Below, piece by piece: positions 7,601 through 14,743 of a DNA stretch of 45,810 bases (its first letter is position 1; each line of letters opens with the position of its first letter). The position numbers and the translations under genes were made by a program. The notes under the pieces are model-generated. The model was not told the DNA's origin and did not search any database. It saw only the letters and a program-made list of their open reading frames with translations. The stretch is from Bacteroidota bacterium (GTDB lineage: Bacteria; Bacteroidota; Ignavibacteria; Kapaibacteriales; UBA2268). The DNA is taken from contig JAKAKE010000142.1 in the NCBI GenBank assembly GCA_021824625.1, positions 1 through 45,810 on the forward strand. Direction: 5' to 3'.

Positions 7601-8622
7601 GTACCATTTATATTAAGCTTACTTACAAAAACATCAAAACCACCATTATGACTCACGTCATAAGCCCCGCTTGTTGTAGGATAATCGGATGTAGAGGTAT
7701 AACCAGTTACATAAGCCTCCCCGGTGTTGCTTATGGCCATGTCGGTCTCTGTGTCTGCACCGGCTCCTCCAATAAAAGTAGAATAAATGAGCGGGTCTAT
7801 TGTAAGGGAAAGATGTTTATTATAATTTTTTGTACTGAAACCAATGGTGCCGTCTTCATTTCGATTAAAGCTAACGGGAATTTCTGTTTCTTTAGTCGCC
7901 GGATTACTATTCTGATAAGCATATATTTTCTGATTCTTTACATCTCCGATACTTGTCATTATTACTAATTCTCCATTCTCATTGACCTCTAATCCTTCCT
8001 GCCCTTCGAATTTCATTCTAAACTGCTCCAAATCAGCATATGGAAGAATTATCAAATCATATCTGAGCATACCTTTTTCAAAATACAAACGATAATCAAT
8101 GCCTTCAAATACATTCTTAATTAATATTTCTTTATATAAACCAACATAACTTGCCCACCTTGTAGAATCGTTACCGATAAAGTAGTTGTAATATGTTTCT
8201 AATTTATCTCTTCCTTGAACTTCATAACGAGAGTTATTACATTGAGTCTGTTGTTTCATTCTATCAGTTGATGTTTGTTTCCAGCTATCTATAAAACTCA
8301 TTTTTACGACATGTCCCAGGCGTCTTGCATTTTCATTACGCTTTTCCATCCAATCACTGGGTTCTGTTTTACGCAAGCTATCAATATTTAAAGATTCATC
8401 GTATTTAATCTTGTAAAAATCGTACACAATGCCGTAGTCTGTAATCCATGCATTCATTCCCCCGATTCTTGCGAGAAATTTTACTTCCGGGTCCCACTGA
8501 CCTTTGTTTTCGATGAAGAAATTTGTTGTAGAATTTTTTAAAATTTTATCAGCATTTGGATTAGCATTTGAAGAAATCAACATTGAAAGCAGAATAACAA
8601 GTAGTATAAGATACTTTTTCAT
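4651..8622 (-). CDS. Giant secreted SBBP-repeat / Ig-like protein with T9SS type A sorting domain
   Basis: The protein has 1323 residues. After a signal peptide (about 1-20) comes a DUF7948-type N-terminal domain beginning FFIENKGQWDPEVKFLARIG. Seven SBBP repeats follow (about 280-730), each around YSTFIGG ... DGTGAAYITG ... YPTTSGAYD ... DVFVTKLN, spaced ~64 residues, enough for one seven-bladed propeller. About 735-1215 holds Ig/PKD-like modules, two of them with the near-identical phrase DAPNPVC(A/V)GN. The C-terminus (IKPNPFSETTSLIL ... PDGIYCCTLRIGN ... VKMVVVR) is a T9SS sorting domain. The likely product is a large surface or matrix protein, possibly adhesive; the function is inferred from architecture. 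It is monocistronic, with an AT-rich leader of ~140 bp before the dnaK terminator. Confidence 0.88.
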   Translation of the reverse strand: MKKYLILLVILLSMLISSNANPNADKILKNSTTNFFIENKGQWDPEVKFLARIGGMNAWITDYGIVYDFYKIKYDESLNIDSLRKTEPSDWMEKRNENARRLGHVVKMSFIDSWKQTSTDRMKQQTQCNNSRYEVQGRDKLETYYNYFIGNDSTRWASYVGLYKEILIKNVFEGIDYRLYFEKGMLRYDLIILPYADLEQFRMKFEGQEGLEVNENGELVIMTSIGDVKNQKIYAYQNSNPATKETEIPVSFNRNEDGTIGFSTKNYNKHLSLTIDPLIYSTFIGGAGADTETDMAISNTGEAYVTGYTSTSDYPTTSGAYDVSHNGGFDVFVSKLNINGTNLIYSTFIGGTNISDQAMSIVVDGTSAAYVTGRTYSSDYPTTSGAFDLSYSGNADIFVTKLNASGTSLIYSTFIGEISNEYVYSITEDGTGAAYITGMTMSPLYPTTSGAYDESYNGGIDVFVTKLNTSGSSLVYSTFIGGTNSECGNTITVDGTGAAYITGNTYSSSFPTTNGVIDESYNGNLDVFVTKLNVIGSALIYSTFIGGNSLEEADGITLDGMGEAYVTGWTDSPNYPTTNQAYDDTHNGSRDIFVSKLNPNGTTMVYSTFIGGAAFDYGKSITIDGTGAAYITGNTYSPDYPTRIYAYDVTFNGNNDVIISKLNASGSNLLYSSFIGGTGFEGGESIFLDNTDVVYVSGSTSSPEYPTTINAYDCSHNGSGDVFVTKLSLLPPPLTTIKTGSINPSSYCTGSSISIPFTITGEFNSGNIFTAQLSDESGNFLNPVNIGTLSGTSQGTIIATIPSYTPEGYGYRVRVISSNPEITGSDNGANITINPLPTPQINDAPNPVCVGNTYEYTSYLPGGIINKWGAVGGTIVGTDNGFNVNILWDSKSSGTVTLEQTNFLTGCKDSVFQTITINPLPAPQITDAPNPVCAGNPYEYTGNSTDSVTNKWKAYCGTIIGSDVEEYVNIIWDSVSSGTVTLLQTNSTTGCNDSVSKTIIINNTPNAVIVGNNKVCQGSTEYYSTSSIVNGSNTWTVEQGTITGSSSADTIEVLWGARGNGNVTLMKTDTLTNCADTVVKEVLINPLPIVTFESPVDSLCLSDSGIVLSGGNPVDGIYSGNGVNNSWFDPVNAGDYEITYTYTDGKGCSNSAIDTIKVLPNPEKPTITQIKRKLISSEAISYQWYLDSTKLPSANDKEYTPIKAGNYQVEVIDKNGCKRISDVFYYGSIGVDETQENKNMLIIKPNPFSETTSLILNLNESGIVSLEIDNLIGINVYEIYRNKYMESRQHVIQFNVNSLPDGIYCCTLRIGNHVETVKMVVVR

Positions 8623-8764
8623 ATATTTACCTATATTTACTTCAACAATGGAAATTAAATATTTAATAAATATAATTAAATATTATCGGAATTAAAATTT
8701 TTCATATATTTCGATTGAGTTTTTTCTTAATTTTTTTTTAGATTAACAATTTGAAAAAAATCAT

Positions 8765-8793
8765 AAAAAAAACCCACGATATACTTCGTGGGT
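8765..8793 (-). terminator. Rho-independent terminator of dnaK
   Basis: On the minus strand ACCCACGA, a six-base loop and TCGTGGGT form an 8-bp stem followed by eight T residues. It lies 40 bp past the dnaK stop. Confidence 0.85.
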
Positions 8794-8832
8794 CTCAATT
8801 AAATAAATCAAAATAAAATAGTATAATTCAAA

Positions 8833-10776
8833 TTATTTTTCATCCACAATTGTGTAATCTGCTTCCTCGACATTACCGGTTGAGCTTGTCTGGCTTTGTT
8901 CTCCACCGGCTTGTTGTCCTCCGTCAGTTGGACCGGGCCCGGATTCTGCTCCGGGTGGAGGCGGCTGTGCGGCACCTGCCTGTTGGTACATGTTCGTAGA
9001 AGCTTCGCTCCATGCTTTATTCAGCTCATCCATTGCAGGACGCAAATCGGATGTGTTGTCTTTAACTGCTTTTTCAAGTCTTTCTTTTGCGGCGACAATT
9101 TTCTGCTTATATTCGGGTGCAAGCTTATCGCCAAGTTCCTTCAACTGTTTATCAGTTGAATAGCACAGTGTATCAGCTTGATTACGAACATTAATTTCCT
9201 CACGTCTCTTGGCATCATCAGCAGAATTTGCCTGTGCATCATGTTTCATCTTCTCGACTTCCTCTTTCGATAATCCGCTCGAAGACTCAATCCTGATGTT
9301 CTGTTCTTTACCCGTTGCTTTGTCCTTAGCTGCTACAGATAGAATACCGTTAGCGTCAATATCGAATGTTACTTCAATTTGAGGAATTCCCCTCGGTGCC
9401 GGCAGAATGCTGTCGAGATAAAATCTGCCGAGTGAACGGTTATCTTTTGCCATTGGACGTTCACCCTGAAGAACATGAATTTCCACTGATGTCTGACTAT
9501 CAGTAGCTGTCGAGAATATCTCCTGCTTCCTTGTCGGAATAGTTGTATTCGCAGAAATCATAGGAGTTGTAACTCCGCCAAGTGTTTCTATGCCAAGTGT
9601 CAGAGGCGTTACGTCAAGTAAAAGTACATCGGTAACATCACCTGAAAGCACACCGCCCTGAATTGCAGCGCCTACGGCTACTACTTCATCGGGATTCACA
9701 CCTTTCGAAGGCTCTTTGCCAAAGAAGTTCTTCACCAATTCCTGAATCTTGGGAATACGTGTCGAACCGCCAACCAGAATTACTTCGTCAATCTGTGATG
9801 GAGTAACCTTTGCATCAGTCATAGCCTGCTCGACAGGTCTCAATGTTTTGTCGAATAAATCTGCACAAAGATTTTCAAATTTTGCCCTTGTAATATTTAC
9901 GTTAAAATGCTTGGGACCATCGGGGGTAGCAGTGATAAACGGTAAGCTTACATCGGTCTGAAGCATCTGTGAAAGCTCCGACTTTGCCTTTTCAGCGGCT
10001 TCGCGAAGTCTCTGCAAAGCCATTGGGTCTTTTCTTAAATCAATACTTTCCTGTTTTTTAAATTCATCGGCAAGGAAATCAATCAGTCTCTGGTCAAAGT
10101 TATCTCCGCCAAGATGAGTGTCTCCATTCGTTGATTTTACCTCAAATACACCTTCGCCGATTTCAAGAATAGAAATATCAAATGTACCGCCGCCAAGGTC
10201 ATAAACGGCAACGGTCATGTTCTTTCCTTTTTTGTCAAGCCCATATGCAAGTGCTGCAGCCGTCGGCTCGTTAATAATTCTTTTAACGGTCAATCCTGCA
10301 ATTTCTCCTGCATCTTTTGTCGCCTGCCTTTGAGCATCGTTGAAATAAGCAGGCACTGTAATTACTGCTTCTGTAATTTTAGTGCCAAGATAATCTTCTG
10401 CGGTTTGCTTCATTTTTTGTAAAACCATTGCTGAGATTTCCGGTGCTGAGTACTGCCTTCCTTCAATATCAACCCTTACCGAATTACCATCACTCGATGG
10501 AAGTACCTTGAAAGGCACCATCGAAATTTCCTCAGTTACTTCACTGAGTCTCCTGCCCATAAATCGCTTAATTGAATAGACTGTGTTTGTCGGATTGGTT
10601 ATAGCCTGCCTCTTGGCAGCCTGCCCGACAAGCCTTTCACCTGATTTAGTAAAACCAATCACCGATGGAGTAGTCCTTGCTCCCTCACTATTTGCAATTA
10701 CGACAGGAGTTGAACCTTCCATTACGGAAACAACCGAGTTAGTCGTCCCCAGGTCAATACCAATTATTTTCCCCAT
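8833..10776 (-). CDS. dnaK: Chaperone DnaK (Hsp70)
   Basis: The protein has 647 residues, the usual bacterial length. The ATPase domain shows [10 protein letters not shown] at the N-terminus, [12 protein letters not shown] (about 193-204) and the VGGSTRIPK motif (about 337-345). The substrate-binding domain follows ([14 protein letters not shown]), then a helical lid and a Pro/Gly/Gln-rich tail ending [11 protein letters not shown]. DnaK binds exposed hydrophobic segments in the cytoplasm in an ATP cycle with DnaJ and GrpE, neither of which is in this window. GGTGA five bases upstream supports the ATG. It follows two Hsp20 genes on the same strand, but a 107-bp inverted repeat in the 291-bp gap may separate the transcripts. 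No CIRCE element was seen. Confidence 0.98.
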   Translation of the reverse strand: MGKIIGIDLGTTNSVVSVMEGSTPVVIANSEGARTTPSVIGFTKSGERLVGQAAKRQAITNPTNTVYSIKRFMGRRLSEVTEEISMVPFKVLPSSDGNSVRVDIEGRQYSAPEISAMVLQKMKQTAEDYLGTKITEAVITVPAYFNDAQRQATKDAGEIAGLTVKRIINEPTAAALAYGLDKKGKNMTVAVYDLGGGTFDISILEIGEGVFEVKSTNGDTHLGGDNFDQRLIDFLADEFKKQESIDLRKDPMALQRLREAAEKAKSELSQMLQTDVSLPFITATPDGPKHFNVNITRAKFENLCADLFDKTLRPVEQAMTDAKVTPSQIDEVILVGGSTRIPKIQELVKNFFGKEPSKGVNPDEVVAVGAAIQGGVLSGDVTDVLLLDVTPLTLGIETLGGVTTPMISANTTIPTRKQEIFSTATDSQTSVEIHVLQGERPMAKDNRSLGRFYLDSILPAPRGIPQIEVTFDIDANGILSVAAKDKATGKEQNIRIESSSGLSKEEVEKMKHDAQANSADDAKRREEINVRNQADTLCYSTDKQLKELGDKLAPEYKQKIVAAKERLEKAVKDNTSDLRPAMDELNKAWSEASTNMYQQAGAAQPPPPGAESGPGPTDGGQQAGGEQSQTSSTGNVEEADYTIVDEK

Positions 10777-10841
10777 TGAATCACCATTATAAAAAATTTA
10801 ACAAATAATCATTTAATTTATTTTCACTATTATTTTCTAAT

Positions 10842-10948
10842 TGTCATTCTGAACTTGGTTCAGAATCTAATTTTATCTTGACTTTGTGTCAGGAGTTACT
10901 CCTGACACAGATTATTGCCAAGGATGCTGAACCAAGTTCAGCATGACA
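10842..10948. repeat. Inverted repeat C with nested palindrome, upstream of dnaK
   Basis: TGTCATTCTGAACTTGGTTC at the left pairs with GAACCAAGTTCAGCATGACA at the right, giving ~26-bp arms with two mismatches. Inside is a perfect stem, TGTGTCAGGAG-TTA-CTCCTGACACA (10885-10909). A related short form, ATGCTGAA..TTCAGCAT, occurs at 30993-31013. The arrangement suggests a non-autonomous repeat unit. The rest of the 10777-11067 gap is AT-rich with no recognised motif. Confidence 0.75.
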
Positions 10949-11067
10949 TTTCATATTAATTATCAAAAAAACACTGGACAACAGAAAAGTCAAGCCTTCC
11001 TGCTATCCAAAAAAAATCAATATCTACTACAAAAAATAAAAACTCAATATACGTTTATCAATTTAAT

Positions 11068-11514
11068 TTATTTAATATTTATCACTGTCTCTTTCGGCTT
11101 CACAGGCTCGAGTTTCGGAACAGATAAATAAAGCATACCGTTCTCATATTTTGCTTCAATCTTTTCCTGCTCGACAAGTTCGGGAAGCTGGAAAGACCTT
11201 TCAAAATCTCCGAAGGAGCGTTCACTTTTGCAGCAAATTTTTATTTCATCCTTTCGCTCGAATTTCTTCTCGCCTTTAATTGTGAGAATACTATCCTCAC
11301 CGATAGATACCTTCACATCATCTTTTTTCACGCCGGGTAATTCAATCTCAAAATATATGTTTTTCTCATCCTCTTGAATGTCAACCCGGGGTTTGAAACC
11401 GCCAAATTCCACTCTGGGCCTTGTTTCAGGATTGGTTACTGTCTTAACCATCTTATCAAATTCTTTTGTCAGGTTTTCAAATTCCCACATGGGATTAAAT
11501 CTTACAAATGACAT
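11068..11514 (-). CDS. Small heat-shock protein, Hsp20/alpha-crystallin family (copy 2)
   Basis: The alpha-crystallin domain spans roughly residues 40-140, with VDIQEDEKNIYFEIELPGV, the GEKK strand and the C-terminal ENGMLYLSVPK motif, ending KETVINIK. Hsp20 proteins are ATP-independent holdases that keep unfolding proteins soluble for DnaK. The ORF track starts at 11526, but that ATG lies in the sequence GGAGGAATTTATG, a near-perfect ribosome site for the ATG at 11514. The start is therefore MSFVRFNPMWEF, giving 148 residues. It lies 117 bp downstream of a second Hsp20 gene and upstream of dnaK, a coherent proteostasis group. It is clearly diverged from its neighbour (different N-terminal region), so this is an old duplication. 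Confidence 0.95.
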   Translation of the reverse strand: MSFVRFNPMWEFENLTKEFDKMVKTVTNPETRPRVEFGGFKPRVDIQEDEKNIYFEIELPGVKKDDVKVSIGEDSILTIKGEKKFERKDEIKICCKSERSFGDFERSFQLPELVEQEKIEAKYENGMLYLSVPKLEPVKPKETVINIK

Positions 11515-11535
11515 AAATTCCTCCATCTATATTTT

Positions 11536-11585
11536 ATTATTATTATTATTATTATTTATATCTGGGCAGACACAAAGGTCTGCCC
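11536..11585 (-). promoter_or_regulatory. Hairpin and ATT trinucleotide tract in the leader of the second hsp20 gene
   Basis: Between the two Hsp20 genes the minus strand has GGGCAGAC-CTTTGT-GTCTGCCC (11564-11585, perfect 8-bp stem). An (AAT)7 microsatellite (11536-11556) follows, then the GGAGG ribosome site. The hairpin lacks an immediate T-run, so it may be a weak terminator, an mRNA stabiliser or a repeat. Low-complexity TATCAATTA repeats precede it at 11598-11635. Confidence 0.5.
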
Positions 11586-11630
11586 CAAACATTTTTCATT
11601 ATCAATTATCAATTATTAATTATCAATTAA

Positions 11631-12068
11631 TTATGCAATCTTTACTTCAACTTCTTTCGGTTTTGGCGGCTCAATCTTCTTCAGACTAAGCTCCAGTACA
11701 CCATTCTCAAACTTGGCATTGATGTTCTCGACATCAATGTAATCAGGAAGAGAAAAGCTTCTGGTAAAACTGCCATAATTTCTTTCTGTCCTGATATAGT
11801 TTTTCTCTTCTTTTTTCTCTTCTTTCTTCTTTTCACCCTGGATAGTCAGAAGCCTTTCCTCATTCACCGATACCTTAACCTGGTCTTTTGCAAGTCCTGG
11901 AAGTTCGGCATGTACAAATAAATTGTTGTCATCTTCAGTTATATCAACTCTTGGGTTGAAACCGCCCATTTCGAAGCTGAAACCCTTTTCAAAATCATCC
12001 ATAAATGTATTCATCTTGCGGCTCAGTCTTTCGAAGCCTCTGTACGGTTCAAATCTTACTAATGTCAT
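11631..12068 (-). CDS. Small heat-shock protein, Hsp20/alpha-crystallin family (copy 1)
   Basis: The protein has 145 residues. The core alpha-crystallin domain runs about 38-140: FNPRVDITEDDNNLFVHAELPGL, a Lys/Glu-rich loop (GEKKKEEKKEEKNY), FTRSFSLPD and ENGVLELSLKK, with the C-terminal VEVKIA tail. It starts MTLVRFEPYRGFERLSRKM, preceded by AAAGGAG eight bases upstream. It is an ATP-independent cytoplasmic holdase. It is first of the hsp20-hsp20-dnaK series. The upstream region 12069-12258 should carry the promoter; it contains several TGACA/TGTCA half-sites (about 12160-12230) that could be operator elements, but no heat-shock consensus (CIRCE or similar) was found. Confidence 0.95.
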   Translation of the reverse strand: MTLVRFEPYRGFERLSRKMNTFMDDFEKGFSFEMGGFNPRVDITEDDNNLFVHAELPGLAKDQVKVSVNEERLLTIQGEKKKEEKKEEKNYIRTERNYGSFTRSFSLPDYIDVENINAKFENGVLELSLKKIEPPKPKEVEVKIA

Positions 12069-12258
12069 GGCAAATCTCCTTTATATTTATTATAATGATT
12101 AATTACAAAAATTAACTTCGAGTTCAACATTTACGAAAAACGTGCCAAAGTGGATTTGCTGACATTGTGTCATATTTCCCTGAAAGTGTGTCAAATGATT
12201 TTAATATATTCCTGATATATTGTCAGTTAGTCTGCCAAATGTAAATACTTATTGTATG

Positions 12259-12600
12259 TCATTTTGACAATTCAACTGACTTTTTGCTCCTGCGATTATC
12301 ATACAAATGCAGGATTGCCAATATAGGATGATACCAAAGCATTTTCGGTCCTGAGTAACGCATAATTTTCCTGATTTGCTCCCTCTCTTCAATCTTATAA
12401 CAATGTATTGTACATTGTGTACAGGTAGGTTTGTCTCCATCATAAGGGCATTTATTTAACTTAGTCATGGCATAATCAAACATCTTACGACATTCTCCGC
12501 ACAAAGTTCTGTTATTACCATGGTTCAGCCTGCAATAAAGCTTTATCATAGCACCGACAGTAATTTTTTCTCTATCTATCTTACCTTTGAAGAATATCAT
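12259..12600 (-). CDS. YgbA-like nitrous oxide-stimulated promoter family protein
   Basis: The 113-residue protein closely follows the YgbA_NO family. It has an N-terminal helix (MIKLYCRLNHG), CGEC (34-37), CP at 51-52, KPTCTQCTIHCYK (57-69) and the family signature REQIRKIMRYSGPKMLWYHP (73-92). Seven cysteines (23, 34, 37, 51, 60, 63, 67) suggest a metal or Fe-S site. In enterobacteria the family is induced by nitric oxide under NsrR and helps recovery from nitrosative stress. Here it is a single minus-strand gene, 190 bp downstream of the region before hsp20. No NsrR or HcpR-like site was convincingly seen upstream. The family call is strong; the role in this organism is inferred. Confidence 0.88.
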   Translation of the reverse strand: MIFFKGKIDREKITVGAMIKLYCRLNHGNNRTLCGECRKMFDYAMTKLNKCPYDGDKPTCTQCTIHCYKIEEREQIRKIMRYSGPKMLWYHPILAILHLYDNRRSKKSVELSK

Positions 12601-12739
12601 TTGAATTAATACCCATGAAAAAAATGAATGGTAAAACGATTAAAAGATATGAATAGTATTTAAATAGACAGCAAACTTCTGTGAAAAATACTTATAGCAA
12701 ATACAATTCGCAGTTTTTTAAGTGATTTATGAACAATAC

Positions 12740-13666
12740 TCACTTCACATTTTCGCAGGGTATGTCATAAGAGTTGCCGATGGCGTATTTGTGGGTTTTA
12801 CCATATTTCTTGCCGTCGAAGTCCTGCCTGAATGATATAAAAACCATAGAGCAGTTGCCTTCGGGTTTCCTGAATGCGATTGCTGAGTTGATTGTCCGAA
12901 AAACCGGTTCCCCCGAAAGATTTTTAATCAGCGTCCATCCGTTATCTGTAATTACCGCTTTGAGAGCTGTTCCCGGTAAATCCGTTATCGAGTTGAGAAT
13001 GTCCGCTTCGAGAACGACATCCCTTATTACAGGTTTGGGCATCATAAGGGACTTCATAGATTTCGTTTCATAATCGTTGTTCAATTCTTTAATGTATTCT
13101 GTTCCGTCATTGCAATCGAGAGTGAAACTGCCGACAGCAACAGTATCGTCACGGATTCGCATAGCCACTTTGACATCATGCCTCCCTTCAGTAATTCCGG
13201 AAAAGCCCCTGACATAGTGTTTAACACCCTTTGTAAGTGCTTTGTCGGGAGGAACAATTATTTCTGTTTTCAGAAATGTTTGTTTGATTTTTTCAGGAAG
13301 CATCCTGAATGAATAACGTGCAGTTTCGTTTCCATCAACGATTATGTATTGGTTGACTTCGTACTTGTTTGATTGAGTTAGATTCATGAATGAATCTTTC
13401 AAGTAAATAACTCCCCAGATATTATCCGTAGATGAAAATGTATCTGATAATCCGGATTGGTTTACTTTTCCAGGTTCAATCGGTGAATTTGAGAATATTA
13501 TTTTTCCGGCTTTTTGCTTATTAATATCACTTGTAACAATATTGGATTGTTTGCTGTCTTCAATTATGACTGGAACAGAATTATTCTTTATATTCTGTGA
13601 GTTAGAATTAGTCGCAAAAAAGAGAATAAAAATAAATAATACAATATTTGCTGATTTATAACTCAT
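12740..13666 (-). CDS. Exported protein of unknown function
   Basis: The protein has 308 residues with a signal peptide (YKSANIVLFIFILFFATNSNSQ) and a probable cleavage after NSNSQ. The mature part shows no recognised domain. It has alternating hydrophobic strands (GVIYLKDSFMNL, KYEVNQYIIVDGNETARYSFRM, GRHDVKVAMRIRD), consistent with beta-sandwich folds. It has a single Cys pair (CNDG and EGNCSMVF) plus a C-terminal IPCENVK. No T9SS domain is present, so it probably stays in the periplasm or outer membrane. It diverges from the 13.9 kb gene across a 250-bp AT-rich gap that likely contains both promoters. Real gene by length and signal peptide; function unknown. Confidence 0.7.
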   Translation of the reverse strand: MSYKSANIVLFIFILFFATNSNSQNIKNNSVPVIIEDSKQSNIVTSDINKQKAGKIIFSNSPIEPGKVNQSGLSDTFSSTDNIWGVIYLKDSFMNLTQSNKYEVNQYIIVDGNETARYSFRMLPEKIKQTFLKTEIIVPPDKALTKGVKHYVRGFSGITEGRHDVKVAMRIRDDTVAVGSFTLDCNDGTEYIKELNNDYETKSMKSLMMPKPVIRDVVLEADILNSITDLPGTALKAVITDNGWTLIKNLSGEPVFRTINSAIAFRKPEGNCSMVFISFRQDFDGKKYGKTHKYAIGNSYDIPCENVK

Positions 13667-13916
13667 TCACTTTTATAAAATTGTTAACAAGCAAATACGA
13701 AATTAATTAATTAATTTTCCAATTGCAATATGTGAAGAAGATGTAATATTTATTTTGATTATTTTCTTCTGGAAATCACATACGGAAAAAAATAGTTATA
13801 AATGTTCTGCAGCTAAAAGTTTAAAAATTTTATATTCAATTTGATTTTTAAATTTTTTTTAAATAATATTACAAAAACGTCATTTGGAATTTAATAATAA
13901 AGGATTTCTGACTTTT

Positions 13917-14651
13917 ATGAAAGGCATAAAATCATTCATTACTTTTCTCATTTTACTTTTCAATATTCTGATTTCAGTCGAATTATTGTCTTACGATGAA
14001 ACTGCTAATTCAATTACCTGTAATGGAGTATCAACATATCTTGAAATTAAAATTTTATCATATCCCAAGTATGATAAATCCCCAGGGGAGACATTGCTAA
14101 CACTACATTCTGTAAAGGACAGTTCAATTTTGAAGGAACATAAACTCGAAGGAAATTGGCATTGCATAGGATATAATATACAAGACAAAAAATATATACT
14201 GGGAGGTATGTTCCAGGTTGGTGCATGGCTTCCAATGTGTGAAATCAGGTATCTCGATGAAGATAATTATGAATTGAAACCTTCTCGAATAAATAATACT
14301 GATTGGTTCTCATTCATTTCAGTTCCCGATGAATCGGGAAAATACTTGGCTTTAATAGGAAAGTATGATGAGAAGTACATGGTTATGTATGTGCTGAACA
14401 CGGTTACAGACAGGGTGCAGGTTTTAGGTAAACCGCCACAGCCGCCGCCCGTTGACTCTTCATTTATTAATGACGACATGCTGAAAGAATCCTGGCAGTG
14501 GGGTTGTGCTTATGCAGACGGTTTCACCGAAATGGATAATGGAATAATTGTTTTTGAGAAGAACGACAAGCTGAGAGTCAGTATCGGTAAGGACAGCCCT
14601 TTGCGAAGAGCAGTGAAGAGAAAGAATGTGGTATATAAGCTGATAAAGTGA
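13917..14651 (+). CDS. Exported protein of unknown function
   Basis: The ORF track begins at a TTG (13884), but the ATG at 13917 is preferred. It starts a normal signal peptide (MKGIKSFITFLILLFNILISVELLSY) and has AAAGGA upstream, though at a long spacing. The mature ~220 residues are rich in beta strands and Trp/Gly (NWHCIGYNIQDKKYILGG, WQWGCAYADG), with a short proline run (PPQPPP). It ends with a basic segment (RRAVKRKNVVYKLIK). No family was recognised. It is codirectional with the HHH barrel protein 90 bp downstream, separated by GTGAATA tandem repeats, and could share its transcript. Confidence 0.65.
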   Translation: MKGIKSFITFLILLFNILISVELLSYDETANSITCNGVSTYLEIKILSYPKYDKSPGETLLTLHSVKDSSILKEHKLEGNWHCIGYNIQDKKYILGGMFQVGAWLPMCEIRYLDEDNYELKPSRINNTDWFSFISVPDESGKYLALIGKYDEKYMVMYVLNTVTDRVQVLGKPPQPPPVDSSFINDDMLKESWQWGCAYADGFTEMDNGIIVFEKNDKLRVSIGKDSPLRRAVKRKNVVYKLIK

Positions 14652-14743
14652 ATAGTGAATAGTGAATAATTGTGGATATATATTTATATCGGAATACTAA
14701 GTTATTATTAATAATAATTTTTTATAAATCCTTAAATTGTTAT

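Noticed and set aside
7552-7968. 138-residue plus-strand ORF
   Set aside because: It lies wholly inside the SBBP protein gene in another frame, with no domain and an unlikely composition; treated as a shadow.
10777-10842. CIRCE-type heat-shock operator before dnaK
   Set aside because: The TTAGCACTC/GAGTGCTAA pair was looked for and not found; the region is merely AT-rich.
12125-12150. TTGGCACG...TCGTAA resembling a sigma-54 promoter upstream of hsp20
   Set aside because: The -24 half matches but the -12 half (TTGC) is missing at the right spacing, and no activator gene is near.
12774-13073. 99-residue plus-strand ORF
   Set aside because: It is antisense to the exported protein gene at 12740-13666; the minus-strand product has a signal peptide and better coding character.
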